Below, piece by piece: positions 10,325-23,795 of a stretch of 64,000 bases of DNA. The position numbers and the translations under genes are program-made. Location: positions 62,001 through 126,000 of the forward strand of contig JAOPGA020000108.1 of assembly GCA_026419775.2 (NCBI GenBank), written 5' to 3'. The stretch is from Acrasis kona. Lineage: Eukaryota > Heterolobosea > Eutetramitea > Acrasida > Acrasidae. The notes under the pieces are model-generated. The model made no database searches and was not told the DNA's origin. It saw only the letters and a program-made list of their open reading frames with translations. Positions within the stretch are counted from its first letter, which is position 1, and the number at the start of each line of letters is the position of its first letter.

Positions 10325-11722
10325 TTACAAATACAGACCCTCTGGTACGTTCTGCGTCTTCTTGTACAACACCTTCTCCTTCGCCTTTTTGAAATCTGCT
10401 TGGGTGACCTGCATTCTCCTCTCTCGAAGTGCCAACAAACCAGCTTCCGTGCAAACAGCTTTAATGTCGGCTCCGCTCAAATCATCCTTGGTCATGATGA
10501 ATTCCTCCAAATTCACATCCGTGGCAAGGTTCATTCTGCGCGTGTGAATGTCGAAAATCATTCTCTTGGTCTTCGAGTCCGGCAACGGGAATTTGATCTT
10601 TCTGTCGATACGTCCGGGTCTAATCAGCGCAGGATCCAAACTTTCGATTCGGTTGGTCGCCATGATCACCTTGACGTCTCCTCTGGAATCGAATCCATCC
10701 AACTGGTTCAACAATTCCAACATGGTGCGTTGAATTTCGCGTTCTCCGCCCGATGATGCATCGTAACGTTTGGTACCGACCGCATCAATCTCATCAATGA
10801 ACACGATGCTGGGTGCCATCTCTTCCGCCACTCTAAACAACTCTCTCACTAATTTGGGTCCATCTCCAAGGTACTTTTGAATGAGTTCGGATCCGACCAC
10901 CCTCAAGAATGTTGCACTGGTGTGATGGGCGACTGCTTTGGCCAATAATGTCTTTCCTGTTCCTGGTTCGCCGTATAGAATGACGCCCTTTGGTGGTTTG
11001 ATTCCAATGTCTTCGTAGAGTTCGGGATGTGTTAATGGATATTCGACGGCTTCCTTGATCTCTTGAATTTGTGTTTCTAAACCTCCGATGGATGCGTAGC
11101 TCTCTAATGGTGCTTTGTCTACTTTCATGACGCTGACCATGGGATCAACTTCGTCTTGTAATATACCAACGATGGAAAGCATCTTGTTGTGCATGAGGAT
11201 GGAACAACCTGGTTCTAATTGGTCCTTGTCGACGATGGATAAGATGGACACGTAATATTCGGGTCCGACACTTGATGAAACGATTGCGTGATTGTCGTCA
11301 ATGATCTCTTCTAGGGTGCCTACTCCCATGGGCGTACCTCTGAGGTCATCTACCATGTTTCTTTCTTGTTCAGCTGAGGCTTCTTTGGGATTTAATTGTT
11401 CTTGATTCGTTATAAATTCTTGTTCCATGAGTAGATAGTCTTTTATACGATCAAGTTTCATTAATCTCAACTTGCATTTTGCTATTGGTGTGACCTCTGG
11501 TAGTTTTGCTGCGATCTGTGGTCCCTTTCTTCTCTTTTTGCGTCCGACGCGTGATGGTGGCGGTGGCTCAAACTTTTTCTTTTCTTTTTTCTACTCACAT
11601 GTAAGTATTGTTTTGATCGCTTGAATATTAAATACCTTTTTATCATCTTCTTTCTTTTGGTTTGGATTTTGTGGAGGGCCTCCGAGGCCTTCCATTCCCT
11701 GACCACCTTGAGCATTACCCAT
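10325..11722 (-). CDS. RPT2: 26S proteasome regulatory ATPase Rpt2 (PSMC1)
   Basis: Two exons (11722-11636 and 11590-10325) flank a 45-nt intron at 11591-11635. The N-terminus is MGNAQGGQG, fitting the conserved N-myristoylation signal of Rpt2. A Lys-rich stretch, then the coiled coil ([15 protein letters not shown]) and OB fold ([16 protein letters not shown]) follow. The AAA+ module has Walker A GEPGTGKT, Walker [10 protein letters not shown] and the arginine fingers in PGRIDRK. The last three residues LYL form the HbYX motif that docks into the alpha ring and opens the 20S gate. The length is near that of the human subunit. Its 5' end faces the EGF-repeat gene across ~145 bp, so the two probably share a divergent promoter. 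Confidence 0.97.
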
Positions 11723-11867
11723 GGCTTATTTTTTGATATTATATTTTGTTTGATCGGTTGATCGGAAGGTTCTATTATTAAAACATGAAGATTTATTGTA
11801 ATCGATAAATAATAACAGTTATGTTTGTTCGAAAAGGAAACTCCCAAATTTGTGTTTTAAAAAATAA

Positions 11868-14800
11868 ATGAACTTTATTGTGTTAGTGGCAGTTGCACTA
11901 GTGCATGTTTGTGTTGGACAGAACATATACAAGGGGAATACATGCTGGGAGTTGACTGCAAGTCCTGCAAGTGGATACAAGTTTACTGGAACGTCATTGG
12001 ATATAACATTGACTTCTACAAGAAAATTATAGTAAGTTAGCGTACACTATCTATATATCTAATAAAAGCGTGTCAAGAAAGCCTCTTGAGTATTATGATT
12101 ACACAATATGCAAGTCGAAAGCTTCAGACCCTGGGCCTGGTTGTACAAACTCAGGACTACTCAGTTACTTAAATTCTGCTCTATCAACAAGTACAGATAT
12201 CCCTTCATCCGCATGTGTGGTATGTACCCGTTTTTTATTTTTAAATTACATTCAGTATCTAGCTCAAGATCTAAAAATATACAGACCAAGTTCTCTAACG
12301 ATTATGAGTCCCTCAAGTATAAAGTTTAGTTGGACAAATCTCGCTCTAGATCAAACTTACAACCTATACATAGCAAACTGTTTTAAGGAACTTGAATTTT
12401 ATCAAAATGAAGTAAGTGCGTTGTGGAGGAACAACTAACTAGCTACACAAGGTAACGTCTTGGATGAATTATACAAACAGGAACTCTTTAAATGATGCAT
12501 CGGCTGCATTTCCGCGCTACCAACATACTAGCTTCTGCGATGAAAGGAATGATGCAAGTATTATTCCGTCAACTTTGTCTGTGGATCAAAATAACAAAAT
12601 TTCTGTGACTTCCAAGACTGTCAAAACGTATCAAGAGGATGAATGGAGTCTCGACTTGAAATTCAACTTGACTAAAAGTGGAACTAATAACATAAACATA
12701 TTCGATCATCAGGGTGACATCTATACTCTGCGATATCCTTTGTCGGTTTCAACTTCTAAAAGTGGAGATACTTCAGTAAATATACCAATTCAGTTCCAAC
12801 AATATACACACCCAAAGTTCGAAAATGTATTTGCCATTCCACCCAGTGCCTCAAAGTCGAATGCTTATTATGATTATCAAGAACCCGTATCAAGGTAAGT
12901 GAATCTGCAATACAAAATCTCAAGTGTAGAAAAACGGTACAACAATACTATGATCAGTACGCTGCGGATAGTAGTAACATAGATTACATACTACAAGATG
13001 CAAGCATGAGCGAACCGGAGAATTATAAAGTAAGAAGCACCTCTCTTATATTTTTACATAATAGGATTACACCGGTGTGTATAAGACGCTAGACGTGCTT
13101 ACAATAGAACAAATCGTTCAACCAGATGTGTCAGGTAACATGTTCAATGCATTTTTTACCAAGAATGGTATGTTAATAAGTTATGCATTGTTTAATGTTA
13201 AATTAGGGAAAAAAATCACGCTACTTTACTGGCAAGATGGAAAAGCACAAAACTATTGGATGTTACAGTATACATATGATGTTGGCACAGTTTGTCCAGT
13301 AGGATCATACAGAAACCTTAATAATGTATTAAATCCTACATTACATTCCTGGATAGCGGACATATATCTACCATACGAGCTTTGGAATACAATAAACCTT
13401 CCCACGGTCAGCTTAGATCTTCAAGTCACAATTATGCATGGAAGCAAGAGCAATTCTCTTTCCTTTGCAAACTCTCTAACGAGCGCTTCGAGCGACAACC
13501 AGATATCAGGTTTTTATGATGACAAAATCTATCAAGAGAATCTTGTGTCTAGCAGTCTCATTTTTCCTGTTCGTGAAGCAAGCGACACAGCCATGCCTCC
13601 CATACACACAATTTTAACAGTTCCCAAAGAATACACGTCAGATGAAGACACTTGTATATTTAACCCAGACCACAAACCCAATATCGGTCTCATGACAAAC
13701 CCATCAGATTATGATGCTGCCCCAAATTTTTGTGACTCGCCACAAGGCACAGGGCTAGAACGCTCCTTGGCCTACTTTGCACAAAACACAAACTACTCAT
13801 TAGCATCTCTAGATTACTTCAGAGATAGATTATCTGGAGGAAGCGGCATAAGTTTCTCCGACATTAATGGTACATTCCAGAATTTAGTTCTCAATTACGT
13901 AGACTCTGGAACCGTTCCATTGTCCATTAGTATTTCAAATAAATTCTTAATGTTGAAGGAACCAAGTATTGGAGCGGTTATCAAATCAATTGATTTGACT
14001 AGAACCGTTGCCAATGTTAATGTGAACGTCACGAATTCTGGAGATTTATCCGGAACCTTCTTGACGTCTGTAACGTGTACTGGAGTTACCAGCTCCAACT
14101 CAGTAAGCTCTTCTATTGCTTCTGGTAACAATTTTGTTTTTTCGTTTGCGTTGCAAGCGGATGCAACCGCCTCTGGTTTGTATAATTGTAAAATATCTGT
14201 GAATGTTACTAAGCTTCCTCTTTGGAGCAGTAACGGAAAAGTGTATAATGAATCATTTAGTGTTTATGTTTTCCCGGGTGGTTTGTTTGTTTCTGATTGT
14301 CCTAATGGATGTGGAAATGGAACATGTGCTGGTCCTGGAAATTGTGTTTGTAACTCAGGATATTATGGTCAAATATGCGAGGCTTATGATTGCGGCTCGT
14401 ATATGTATAATAATTCACTAGTATGTAGTGGTCGCGGTTCTTGTATTGCGCCATCAACTTGCGTTTGTCCTTCAGGGTATACTGGTTCTGTCTGTGAATA
14501 TCCTATTTGTTATGGACAGACTGGTAATTCATCATGTTCATCGAATGGAACCTGCACATCTCCAAATACTTGTACTTGCTATAATGGGTACTATGGACAA
14601 AGATGCGAAGCCTTTAATTGCTATGGTGCTATTTATAATAGTACTCGAGTTTGCTCATCTAATGGTTCTTGCATAGCCCCTGATACTTGTGTTTGTAATG
14701 CTGGTCAATTTGGAGAACAATGCGAAGCCTGGAATTGTTATGGAACCATCATGAACAGCACGAACGCGTGCAGCAAAAATGGAACTTGTTATGCGACGGA

Positions 14801-17800
14801 TAAATGTTTATGTAAACCAGGACACTATGGATCACGTTGTGAAGCATGGGATTGCTTCGGAACCATTTTTAATTCAACATCTGTATGCTCAGGAAATGGA
14901 ACGTGCACTGCTCACGATACCTGCTCGTGCAAAAATGGATATTACGGAAGATATTGTGAAGCTTATAACTGCTTTGGGACACTTTTTAACTACACCGCGG
15001 TGTGCTCAAGAAACGGAACATGTTTATCTCCTAATGTTTGTAACTGCTCTCAAGGACATTATGGAGAACAATGCGAAGCTTATAACTGTTTCGGAACCAT
15101 GATGAACAGCACATCAGTTTGTAGTTCTAATGGTACTTGTGTTGATGTTGATTCATGTACCTGCAAAAATGGTTACTTTGAAAAGAATTGTGAATCATGG
15201 AATTGTTTCGGCTTGTTACATAATTCAACCAACGTCTGTTCTAGAAATGGAACTTGCGTCGCTCCAGACACCTGCTCCTGTCTAAGTGGTCACCAAGGAT
15301 CACAGTGTGAAAGTTACAATTGCTATGGCACTATATACAACAATAGCATGGCTTGCTCCTCCAATGGATCATGTGTCGCACCCAATACATGCAGCTGCCT
15401 ACCAGGATACTACGGAAAACAATGTGAAGCCTTTAATTGTTATGGAACTTTATCTAACAACACTCAAGTCTGTTCTTCGAACGGATCTTGTGTATCTCCT
15501 GATACTTGTCTTTGTAAACCAGGTCTATTCGGAAACCATTGCGAAGCTTGGAATTGTTACGGAACCATCATGAACAGCACATCAGCTTGTAGTTCAAACG
15601 GATCATGTACACAACCAGACACTTGCACCTGCAACCCAGGATACTTTGGATCCCAGTGCGAAGCTTACAACTGCAATTCAACATTATTCAATTCCTCCTC
15701 AGTATGCTCAAGTCATGGATCATGCCTCTCACCCAACAATTGTCAATGCCATAATGGATACTACGGAACTACATGCAACAATTACAATTGTTTCGGAATA
15801 CAATCAAACTCTACATTAGTCTGCTCATCGAGAGGATCATGCACATCACCAGATACTTGCAATTGTACATTAGGATACTTTGGAACCAACTGCTCCAACT
15901 ACACATGTAACAACATTCCTCATCACTCACAATCAGTCTGTTCCAAAAATGGAATTTGTACATCAAGTAACAACTGTACATGCCACGAAGGTCACTCTGG
16001 TCCCAATTGTGAATTCTTCACATGTTTCGGAAAAGTTCAAAACACATCAGGAGTTTGTTCTGGAAGAGGAAATTGTATTGGAGTGGATCAATGCGAATGT
16101 AGAGATGGATGGAATGGAACGAATTGTCAAACGATGACTTGTTATGGAGTGAATGGAAACGATACGAATGTATGTAGTGGGAATGGAACATGTGTTGGAC
16201 CTAATCAATGTAATTGTACAATTGGTTATTATGGAGATTATTGTCAGTACTTGATTACTCAAACACTCACGCCGAGTCCTACTCCCACTCCCACGCCAAC
16301 GCCGACATTAACACCTACGCAAACACCAACTTCAACACCTACTCAAACACCAACTCCTACGCCTTCTCCAACCCCTACTCCCACACCGACACCTATGCCG
16401 ACGCCGACATTAACACCCTCACTTACTACTACTCCAACACCAACACCAACTCTATCCACAACACCCACATCAACACCAACTCCCACACCTACCCCTACTC
16501 CAACTCCCACTCCATCATCAACACCTACCCCTACTCCTACTCCATCATCAACTCCAACTCCTACAATTACCCCAACTGATACGCCCACTTCAACTCCAAC
16601 ATTAACACCCACTGCAACTCCAACCACATCACCTACTACACAAACACCAACTTCCATACCTACATCAACTCCAACATCAACACCAATCATTACATGCTTC
16701 GGAATAGATCAAAACCATTCCAGCGTATGTAACGGTCACGGATCGTGTTCATCGACCAACAATTGTACATGTGATTCTCAATGGACAGATCCACAATGCA
16801 GCACTCCAATATGTTTCGGTAAAGATTCCACATCAATGTCATTCATTTGTAGTGGATTTGGAATTTGTTCGTCTCCCGATAACTGTACCTGCGATACCGC
16901 TCACTTTGGGTCACAATGTGAATTCGACCTGATACCCGATTCTCAATGTGGACCTCAAGTACAAATCAGCATTAATGGTGGATCTACATTAAGTAATCAG
17001 AGACATTCTAATGTGATTGATGTGGAATGGATTTTATCAAAAGATGGAAAAAAGTACATGGCGCCCTTATCGATTGACATTTCGAATGTAGCACAGAGGA
17101 ATATACAATACAAGATTTCGGCGACATGTGGTGGGTTGAGTAGTCACAAAAAGACCATTACTGCCAGGAATTCATCGAGCGAGATTTGGACACCTGTTTT
17201 GAGCGCCTATTCTGCTTCTTCAAGTTTTCAATCTCCGAGCACAAGTACAAGAATTGTAATTGATGATTTGTTACAGGCCTCGTGGACAGGTTCTGATGTG
17301 AACTCTTTGACAAGTGAAAGTAGATTACAATCATTAAACTGTAGTATTTTTATTGTTCCCATGATGGAGCCTTCTGTGAAATGTAGAAATTATGATCTTG
17401 TAAAGTATGGAAATGAATACACGATGAGTGATTTTAGAAGAGGTCTCACTAGCAGTCCGATTGATACCGTTGGTTCCATGTTGTCATTTAATGTCATGAT
17501 GCCTAATATTGATATGTGTACTTTGTTGTCCGCTTCTGATCTCATGTCGGTTAATCTCACCAAGAAAGTAATAAATGATTTCGGCTCCTCCACATGTGAT
17601 TCGTGTGTGAATGTTGATGCGACGTCTTCATGGGAATTAATCTCTGAACATGTCACTTCAAATCATACTACGGTGGCTAGTGGTTATTTTAATGTACAAT
17701 TTTCGGTAAAGAACATGCAAACTGTAATTGGTTTATTTTCTCCAAAGGTTGTCTGTTCTGATCCTAGAATCCAAACATCTTCGATTCGTCCTTTTGTGTT

Positions 17801-18953
17801 GTTGTCAGGTGCTCAACAAAATTTATCAGTCAACTTGACCATTACAAACCAAACAGTGAAAGTAGATTCATCAAGAAAAGAATATGATTCAAATTTAAAG
17901 AGAACAAGAACAATTTCGATTGATTTATCTTCTACTTGTTCCATTGTTTTTGATGGTGTTGGTCCGGAAGCTTGTTGGTCTGCCTCTGCTTCAATGTATT
18001 CTCCTAGATCTTTCCAATTTGGTACCTTTTCTTTTGATATTTCGCATAAAAGATCTCCGACACCAGGTGAGATTGCACTTGCTATAATAAGTTTAATTCT
18101 GATCTTGTTGGCTTCTCTTGTTCCATTGTTCATAAGACATCCTCGTGATAAGAGATCCATTGCAAGTTTCATCTTTGATAAAATAAAGTATATGTATGTG
18201 GGACGAAAGAAGGAGGTGGTTCTTCCTAATGTTGAGGGAAATGATATGAAACCATTGTTAGTTGATAACTTTATAAATAAGTGTGCTTGTGGTGACGAAG
18301 CTCGTTATCAAATTTATTTCAGTTCCATCTCCGCTAACTTTGTAAATTTGGGTCAAAACAACCAAAATGACATAAAATCCGTCGAAGAGAATGGTATCTC
18401 TGTGTGTGATAAGCCTGATTGTTTTAATTATCAAAACGATTGTTATAATGCAGGAACAACTTCATCCATTGCAAGAGTTTATGATTACAAGAATAATTGT
18501 GAAGTCGACACAAAAGACTTTTTAAGAGATGCATGGAAGGAACTACCAAGTGTACCAAAATCAATCCAATCAAAAGATCAAGACGATGAAGTCACAAGAA
18601 TTCCAAAGAAATTAAAGTCAAAGAAGAAGAGGAACAGCTCACAAACATTCTATGGAGATGGACCCTACAAGATTGATCCCGATGATCCACAAACCAGAAA
18701 CATTCTAAATAGCAGCCTCGTCAACAGCAACGAAAGAAGTAGCCTCAACATTCGCAACACCATCCTTCAAGACGTAGCAGAGTACCAATCAAGACCAGCA
18801 ACATTCAGAAGAGTCAGCGACAGCATCATGCAAAACACCATCGCACAAAGCATTGGTCCCCTCAACGAAATGTACATGTCCCCAATCCAAAAAGCACTCT
18901 ACTCACCCAAGAACCAAAAGACACCGACTGATGTAATAGTAGAAGACATTTAA
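11868..18953 (+). CDS. Giant type I membrane protein with 19 EGF-like repeats and Thr/Pro stalk
   Basis: Six exons (11868-12031, 12069-12219, 12256-12411, 12452-12894, 12930-13029, 13065-18953) with introns of 35-40 nt give 2,300 residues. In order: signal peptide ([16 protein letters not shown]); a ~780-residue beta-rich ectodomain; 17 tandem repeats of ~39 residues with the pattern C-x(n)-VCS-x-NGTC-x4-TC-x-C-x2-GYYG-x2-CE at about 14290-16250; a Thr/Pro stalk; two more EGF-like repeats; a second ~400-residue domain; one transmembrane helix at about 18070-18140 ([20 protein letters not shown]); and a ~270-residue polar tail. Nearly every repeat contains an N-x-S/T glycosylation site. This layout suits adhesion or recognition at the cell surface. 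Similar EGF arrays are typical of heteroloboseans. No enzymatic domain is visible. Confidence 0.92.
16260..16692 (+). repeat. Thr/Pro-coding low-complexity tract (mucin-like stalk)
   Basis: About 430 bp of degenerate ACNCCN units inside the EGF-repeat gene, coding for alternating Thr and Pro with occasional Ser, Leu or Met. It separates the 17-repeat block from the last two EGF-like repeats. It is likely an O-glycosylated spacer and a hotspot for length change. Confidence 0.9.
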
Positions 18954-18985
18954 TAAAAACCATAAACTTTATATAAACAAACACA

Positions 18986-21000
18986 TTAATAAGTACGAGG
19001 CTTGGGTTTCACATGAGCAAACTCCTTCTGGTCTAATGTTTGCAAGTGAACTGGTCTATAGTCAATGTATACTTGTCCACTCTCGGTGTCCATCCAGCTC
19101 AATGTATGCTTCATCCAATTTTCGTCGTCACGAGTGGTGTAGTCGTCTCTTGCATGTGCACCTCTGCTCTCCTTTCTATTCTCGGCGCTGTGCATAGTTT
19201 GAACAGCATTGATCAACAAGTTTTGTAATTCCAAAGTCTCGTACAAGTTGACGTTGTAAATGCTGCTCTTATCCGTAACCTTGACGTGCTTGAACTTTTG
19301 GTAGGCCTGGTCGATCAACTTGACTCCCTTCTCCAGAGTGTCTTGCTTCCTGAACACTGCTGCATAGTTTTGCATCACGTTCTGCATCTCCTCTCTCAAT
19401 TCGTTGCACTTGATGGATCCATTGTTGTGCTTGATTTGATCCAAATTGTGAATGGCCTCGATACCTGCATCTCTCTTAAAGTCCTCGTGTGGAGTGTCCT
19501 TCTCCAAATTATCCTGAACATATAGCGCACATGCTCTTCCGAACACGACAATATCCAATAGCGAATTGGCTCCCAATCGGTTAGCTCCATGGACGGATGC
19601 GCATGCCGCCTCGCCAGCTGCCAACAATCCTCTGATCGGGTAGTCGTTATTGTCCTTGTTCTTGGTCACCACTTGTCCATTGTACAATGTTGGCACGCCG
19701 CCCATGTTGTAATGGACGGTGGGTACCACGGGGATGGCCTCCTTCGTCAAATCGACACCAGCGAAAATGTGAGCGCTCTCTTGAATACCGGGCAATCTCT
19801 CGTTCAACAAATCGACGCTCAAGTGATCCAAGTGAAGATGGATGTGATCCTTCTTGGGTCCGCATCCACGTCCCTCTAGAATTTCGACGGTCATGGCGCG
19901 CGATACGACATCGCGTGATGCCAAATCCTTTGCGTTGGGTGCGTAATCGACCATGAAGCGATGGCCTTGACCGTTGACCAAGTATCCTCCTTCTCCTCTT
20001 GCTCCTTCGGTGATCAAACAACCAGCGCCGTAGATACCGGTGGGATGGAATTGAACGAATTCCAAATCTTCGTTGGGAATGCCCGCTCTTGTTGCCATGG
20101 CAGTTCCATCTCCGGTGCATGTATGTGCCGACGTGCAACTAGCATATGCTCTTCCGTAACCACCCGTCGCCAAAACAGTGTAATGTGATTTGAAACGATG
20201 GATGGTGGAATCCTCTAGGTTCATGGCCATGACTCCTCTGCATTCGTGATCTCCGTCCATGATCAAATCGAGCGCGAAATATTCAATGAAGAATTGAACG
20301 TCGTGCTTGACTCCTTGTCCGTATAGGGTGTGGAGCAGCGCGTGACCTGTACGATCGGCTGCGCAGCATGTGCGACGAGCGATGGGTGCTCCTTGTTCTC
20401 CGTATCTAGTGCTTTGACCTCCGAATGATCTCTGGTAGATTTCGCCCTTTTCTGTCCTGCTGAACGGAAGACCCATGTGTTCCAGCTCAATTACTGTTTG
20501 AGGTGCCTCGCGACACATGTAATGGATGGCATCTTGATCTCCTAGCCAGTCGCTACCCTTGACGGTGTCATATGCATGCCACCTCCAATCATCTTCGGCC
20601 ATGTTGCCCAGAGCAGCATTGATTCCACCCTGTGCTGCGACTGTATGTGAACGGGTTGGGAATAGTTTGGTCAAGCAAGCGGTTTTGTATCCCATCTTTG
20701 CCAAGTTGGTGGCGGCGACTAGACCTGCACCACCTGCACCAACAACTACTACATCATACGTGTGGTCCACTGTTGTGTATACCTCTGATAATTTTTTTTG
20801 TGGGACTTGAGATTTCTCTCTTCCGGCGTAGTTACCGACGACGGCATAGTTTCTTACTGAATTTTTGAAAGAAAGAGGTGCTAGATTACGGGCAGTTTTA
20901 ATATTCTTCTGAAGTGATCCACACTTCTATGAGAGTGAGATTGATAATTGAACAAGAATCATGTATGTACCTTTAGGTTGTTGAGTACCACCCTTCTCAT
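18986..21000 (-). CDS. SDHA: Succinate dehydrogenase flavoprotein subunit, mitochondrial (SDHA)
   Basis: Exon 1 (21000-20971) and exon 2 (20926-18986) flank a 44-nt intron, giving 656 residues, close to human SDHA. The N-terminus [10 protein letters not shown] followed by more Arg/Lys and hydrophobic residues is a good mitochondrial presequence. FAD-binding [10 protein letters not shown] is present. SHTVAAQGG contains the His that carries the covalent [12 protein letters not shown] and TEGARGEGG line the active site, and RLGANSLLD is conserved. The C-terminus ends in a Pro/Lys/Arg-rich HVKPKPRTY. The enzyme oxidises succinate to fumarate in complex II and the TCA cycle at the inner membrane. 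It is convergent with the EGF-repeat gene (about 30 bp between stops). Confidence 0.97.
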
Positions 21001-21117
21001 CTTTGATTAAAAATTCTGGCAAATAACAGTTGGTCAATTTTCCAGTTGATTGAACAAGTTACAATTAGGATAAATGGAAGATAGGGAAGGAAGAGGGTGA
21101 GTTATAACAATAAAACT

Positions 21118-22791
21118 TTATTCCATAGTTTTTAATCTGGCCATTACTTGATCCAAATTCTTTTCTTGTTCGGATCTGGGTCGGCAGCATATGAATGTCA
21201 TTACAAGTCCAATTCCGGCAAAAAACAAATAGGCATAAGGTATAGAGAAGAAGTACCACTTGATTCCTTTTAGGTTTCTAATTGCCGAGTTGAACAATGT
21301 GTCTAGTGCTGTTGTCCTAGCATAACCAGCGAATGCTTGTTCTGCAAATTGGTTGACCGAGATACTGCAAAGCAAGAAAACTCCAGTGTTAAACAAAATT
21401 GAGTTCATCATGGTATCTTTGTATTTCATTGGATGAACCGAGACGATGGGTACTACTTGCGAGAACAATGTTGTCCCAGCTAAGCAGCAGCATAATAAAT
21501 AGAAGGTCATAATCAAATAGAAGATGCAACCAAACACAGGGAAATTGTTGGTCCATCCATCCATTTCTGCAAAAGCAATGTTTAAGAAGCCGTAAAGAGG
21601 TCCGATTGAAATTGGTGGGGGAGGAACAATCATGTAGCAAATGATTTGCACGAACCATAAAAGAGACAAACAAGCAAATACAATTCCAAGTAAAAGTTGA
21701 ATGAATGGGAAAATAACACTTCCTCCAAGATCAAAGTAGCTCTTATGTAAAATCTTCCAATCGTTTTCAATTTTGTATGTGGCATCTCTGAAGTCATTGT
21801 ATAGTAATGCATCTTTTGGCTTGACTCTTCCGTTGTCTTGAGCCTCCTGCAACTTTTGTCCAATTTCGATGAGTTGCTCAATTCTGTTCTTGTACTTTTC
21901 TTTTGCAGTTGCAAATTCTGGCCCCTTCACACGTTTTGGTTTTGTGATAAACGCTTTGATACAAGAGACTGGCAGAGCAGATAGACCCCATCCGCCGCAG
22001 ATTACAAACACCAAATATCCAACCATCGATGTGCAAGCGATTACGTAAACAACAATACTGACAAACACCTCTAGTATTTGGTCTTTGTCCGTTATGCACT
22101 TAAGAAGTTAGTTGTACGACAGCTACGTTAACTTACGTTTGCACATTGAATAACTGCGCTGTCAAGTGAAGCAGTGTAGGAGTCGTTTGTAATGTTAGTA
22201 TAAGGGACCTCCGCAATTCCAAGGAAGTAGTAGGAAACACCAATAGCTACGATTGCAATCACAAGCACAATCACTTCCCAAAGAGTGGCCCATCTGCATT
22301 GATAAAATATACCCGCAAGTCCCTCCTTGTCTGGGTCCTCTGCCTCATAGTAGAAGATTCCAAATGGAATGACGAGTATAACAAAGATACATACAACTCC
22401 GTAGAAGACCTAAATTTAATAAAACAAAATAAAACTTTTTGATTTTTACCTGCCATGTGATTCCCAATCCAAAAGTCATTCCAGCGCCAAGTCGAGCGTT
22501 CGCAATATCTAAAGGCAGCAGGAACACTGAAAGAATTGCAAGTGCAAAAGCCAGTACAACAATTCCTTTCGGAAACCACGCCAACTTTGAGTCATCTGGA
22601 CTTCCATAGTAACATAAGTAGATGATTGAAGCGGCTAGCGCGAAGAAGGGGAACACGCATGCCAATATAATGAGTATAATTGAAAAAACTGTAAGGTCTG
22701 CCATTCTTCTCCTTAGCTTTCCAACGGTTGAGTACGACGTATAGGGGGTCAACCAGCTAGATTTCAATTTAGAACGTCCGCAATAAGGCAT
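21118..22791 (-). CDS. LMBR1-family multi-pass membrane protein
   Basis: Three exons (22791-22450, 22409-22137, 22098-21118) with 40- and 38-nt introns give 531 residues. There are about nine transmembrane helices. Family marks include LPLDIANAR after TM3, the IPFGIFYYEAEDPD stretch after TM4, and GGWGLSALP before a charged central loop with a coiled-coil feel. Together these point to the LMBR1-like family (LMBRD, LIMR). Members act in lysosomal cobalamin export (LMBRD1), receptor endocytosis or GPCR regulation. The precise paralogue cannot be fixed, so a transporter role is inference. A later in-frame Met (MADLTVF) just before TM1 is an alternative start. The stop TAA overlaps AATAAA. Confidence 0.85.
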
Positions 22792-23024
22792 CACGCAACT
22801 GTAACATGTTACCGTGACTGAACAAGGATGGTCTGATGCGTATTTGATCCATCAACAATAAAACCTTTTTTTTTCAAAACATCTTGTTTACAACATAATT
22901 TCGCGCGAAGAAGACAGGATTGAACGCATATCAAAACGTCCACAGGGCAATCAAATAAACAATGTCACGAAATCATAAAACAAACAAAAGTTTTAATAAT
23001 AAAAGTACATTTTCACCACAGAGT

Positions 23025-23538
23025 TCATTTATTAGATTTAGATGCTGCGGAAATAATTATACTTAGAATGGTGCCTCCCACCGCCATAACAACCCAGATT
23101 ATGAAAAGTCTTTAAAAGTTAGTGGCTATTCAAATTTAGAGCTTACATGAGGGATACAAAACCAGTCCTTCTTGGTCCGTCGCCTTGCTTTCTGGTTATA
23201 AAGAAGCAAATGATCCAAACGATCGGGATAAAGAATCCAAGAATTAAAAGAAGTATTGCGACGTTACTCTGTCCCTGGGTCTCATTTGATCTACTATACA
23301 CTATGTTTGTATTGGTGACGTAGGGGTTTTGGTTGTATGCGACATATGGCGTTTCACTCTCAACAGGATCCGAATGAACAACGGGGTTTGCTGTTGGATA
23401 TAGTTGGGTGGGTTGTGTTGGATAAGGATTGGGATTGTATTGTTGAGGTTGGTTCTCATAAGGGTTGTACTGCTGAGGGACAATCTGAGTGGGTGAGGCA
23501 GATTGATTGTACGTAGTGTATGCGTCTTGGTTGCTCAT
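23025..23538 (-). CDS. Small Pro/Tyr/Gln-rich protein with two C-terminal membrane helices
   Basis: Exons 23538-23147 and 23109-23025 with a 37-nt intron give 158 residues. The first ~85 residues are disordered, rich in Gln, Pro, Tyr and Asn with repeated YNPY/PQQY motifs. Two hydrophobic helices follow (NVAILLLILGFFIPIVWII and a second in exon 2). A short RKQGDGPRR loop lies between them and a Ser/Lys tail comes last. The intron falls inside the second helix, supporting the splice. Layout resembles small Pro-rich membrane adaptors of endosomes, but I recognise no family. The next gene downstream has the same architecture on a larger scale, perhaps a related role. Confidence 0.7.
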
Positions 23539-23795
23539 CGTATTATAGAATTTGACAAGTAGGATTGAGTCAACTCAATTTTGTCGTTTGCAAATAACAT
23601 CTAAAATGAAGTAAAAGATGACATAATGACAGATAGGGCCTTTGGGATTGAAACACAATTTAAAAACATACCGAAACTGCTATATAAAAAAAATATTGAA
23701 ATGGGGTAGTCTAATGCTTGTTTCATCTGCCGTTCGCTCCAATTCAATGATAAGAACTTGTTTACAGAAAAATAATTACATTAAAGTGTTACAGT

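Noticed and set aside
16343-16690. Minus-strand Gly/Val-repeat frame
   Set aside because: Pure complement of the ACNCCN Thr/Pro tract inside the EGF-repeat gene.
20263-20490. Frames antisense to SDHA and Rpt2
   Set aside because: Several open frames lie opposite highly conserved genes; all are codon-bias shadows.
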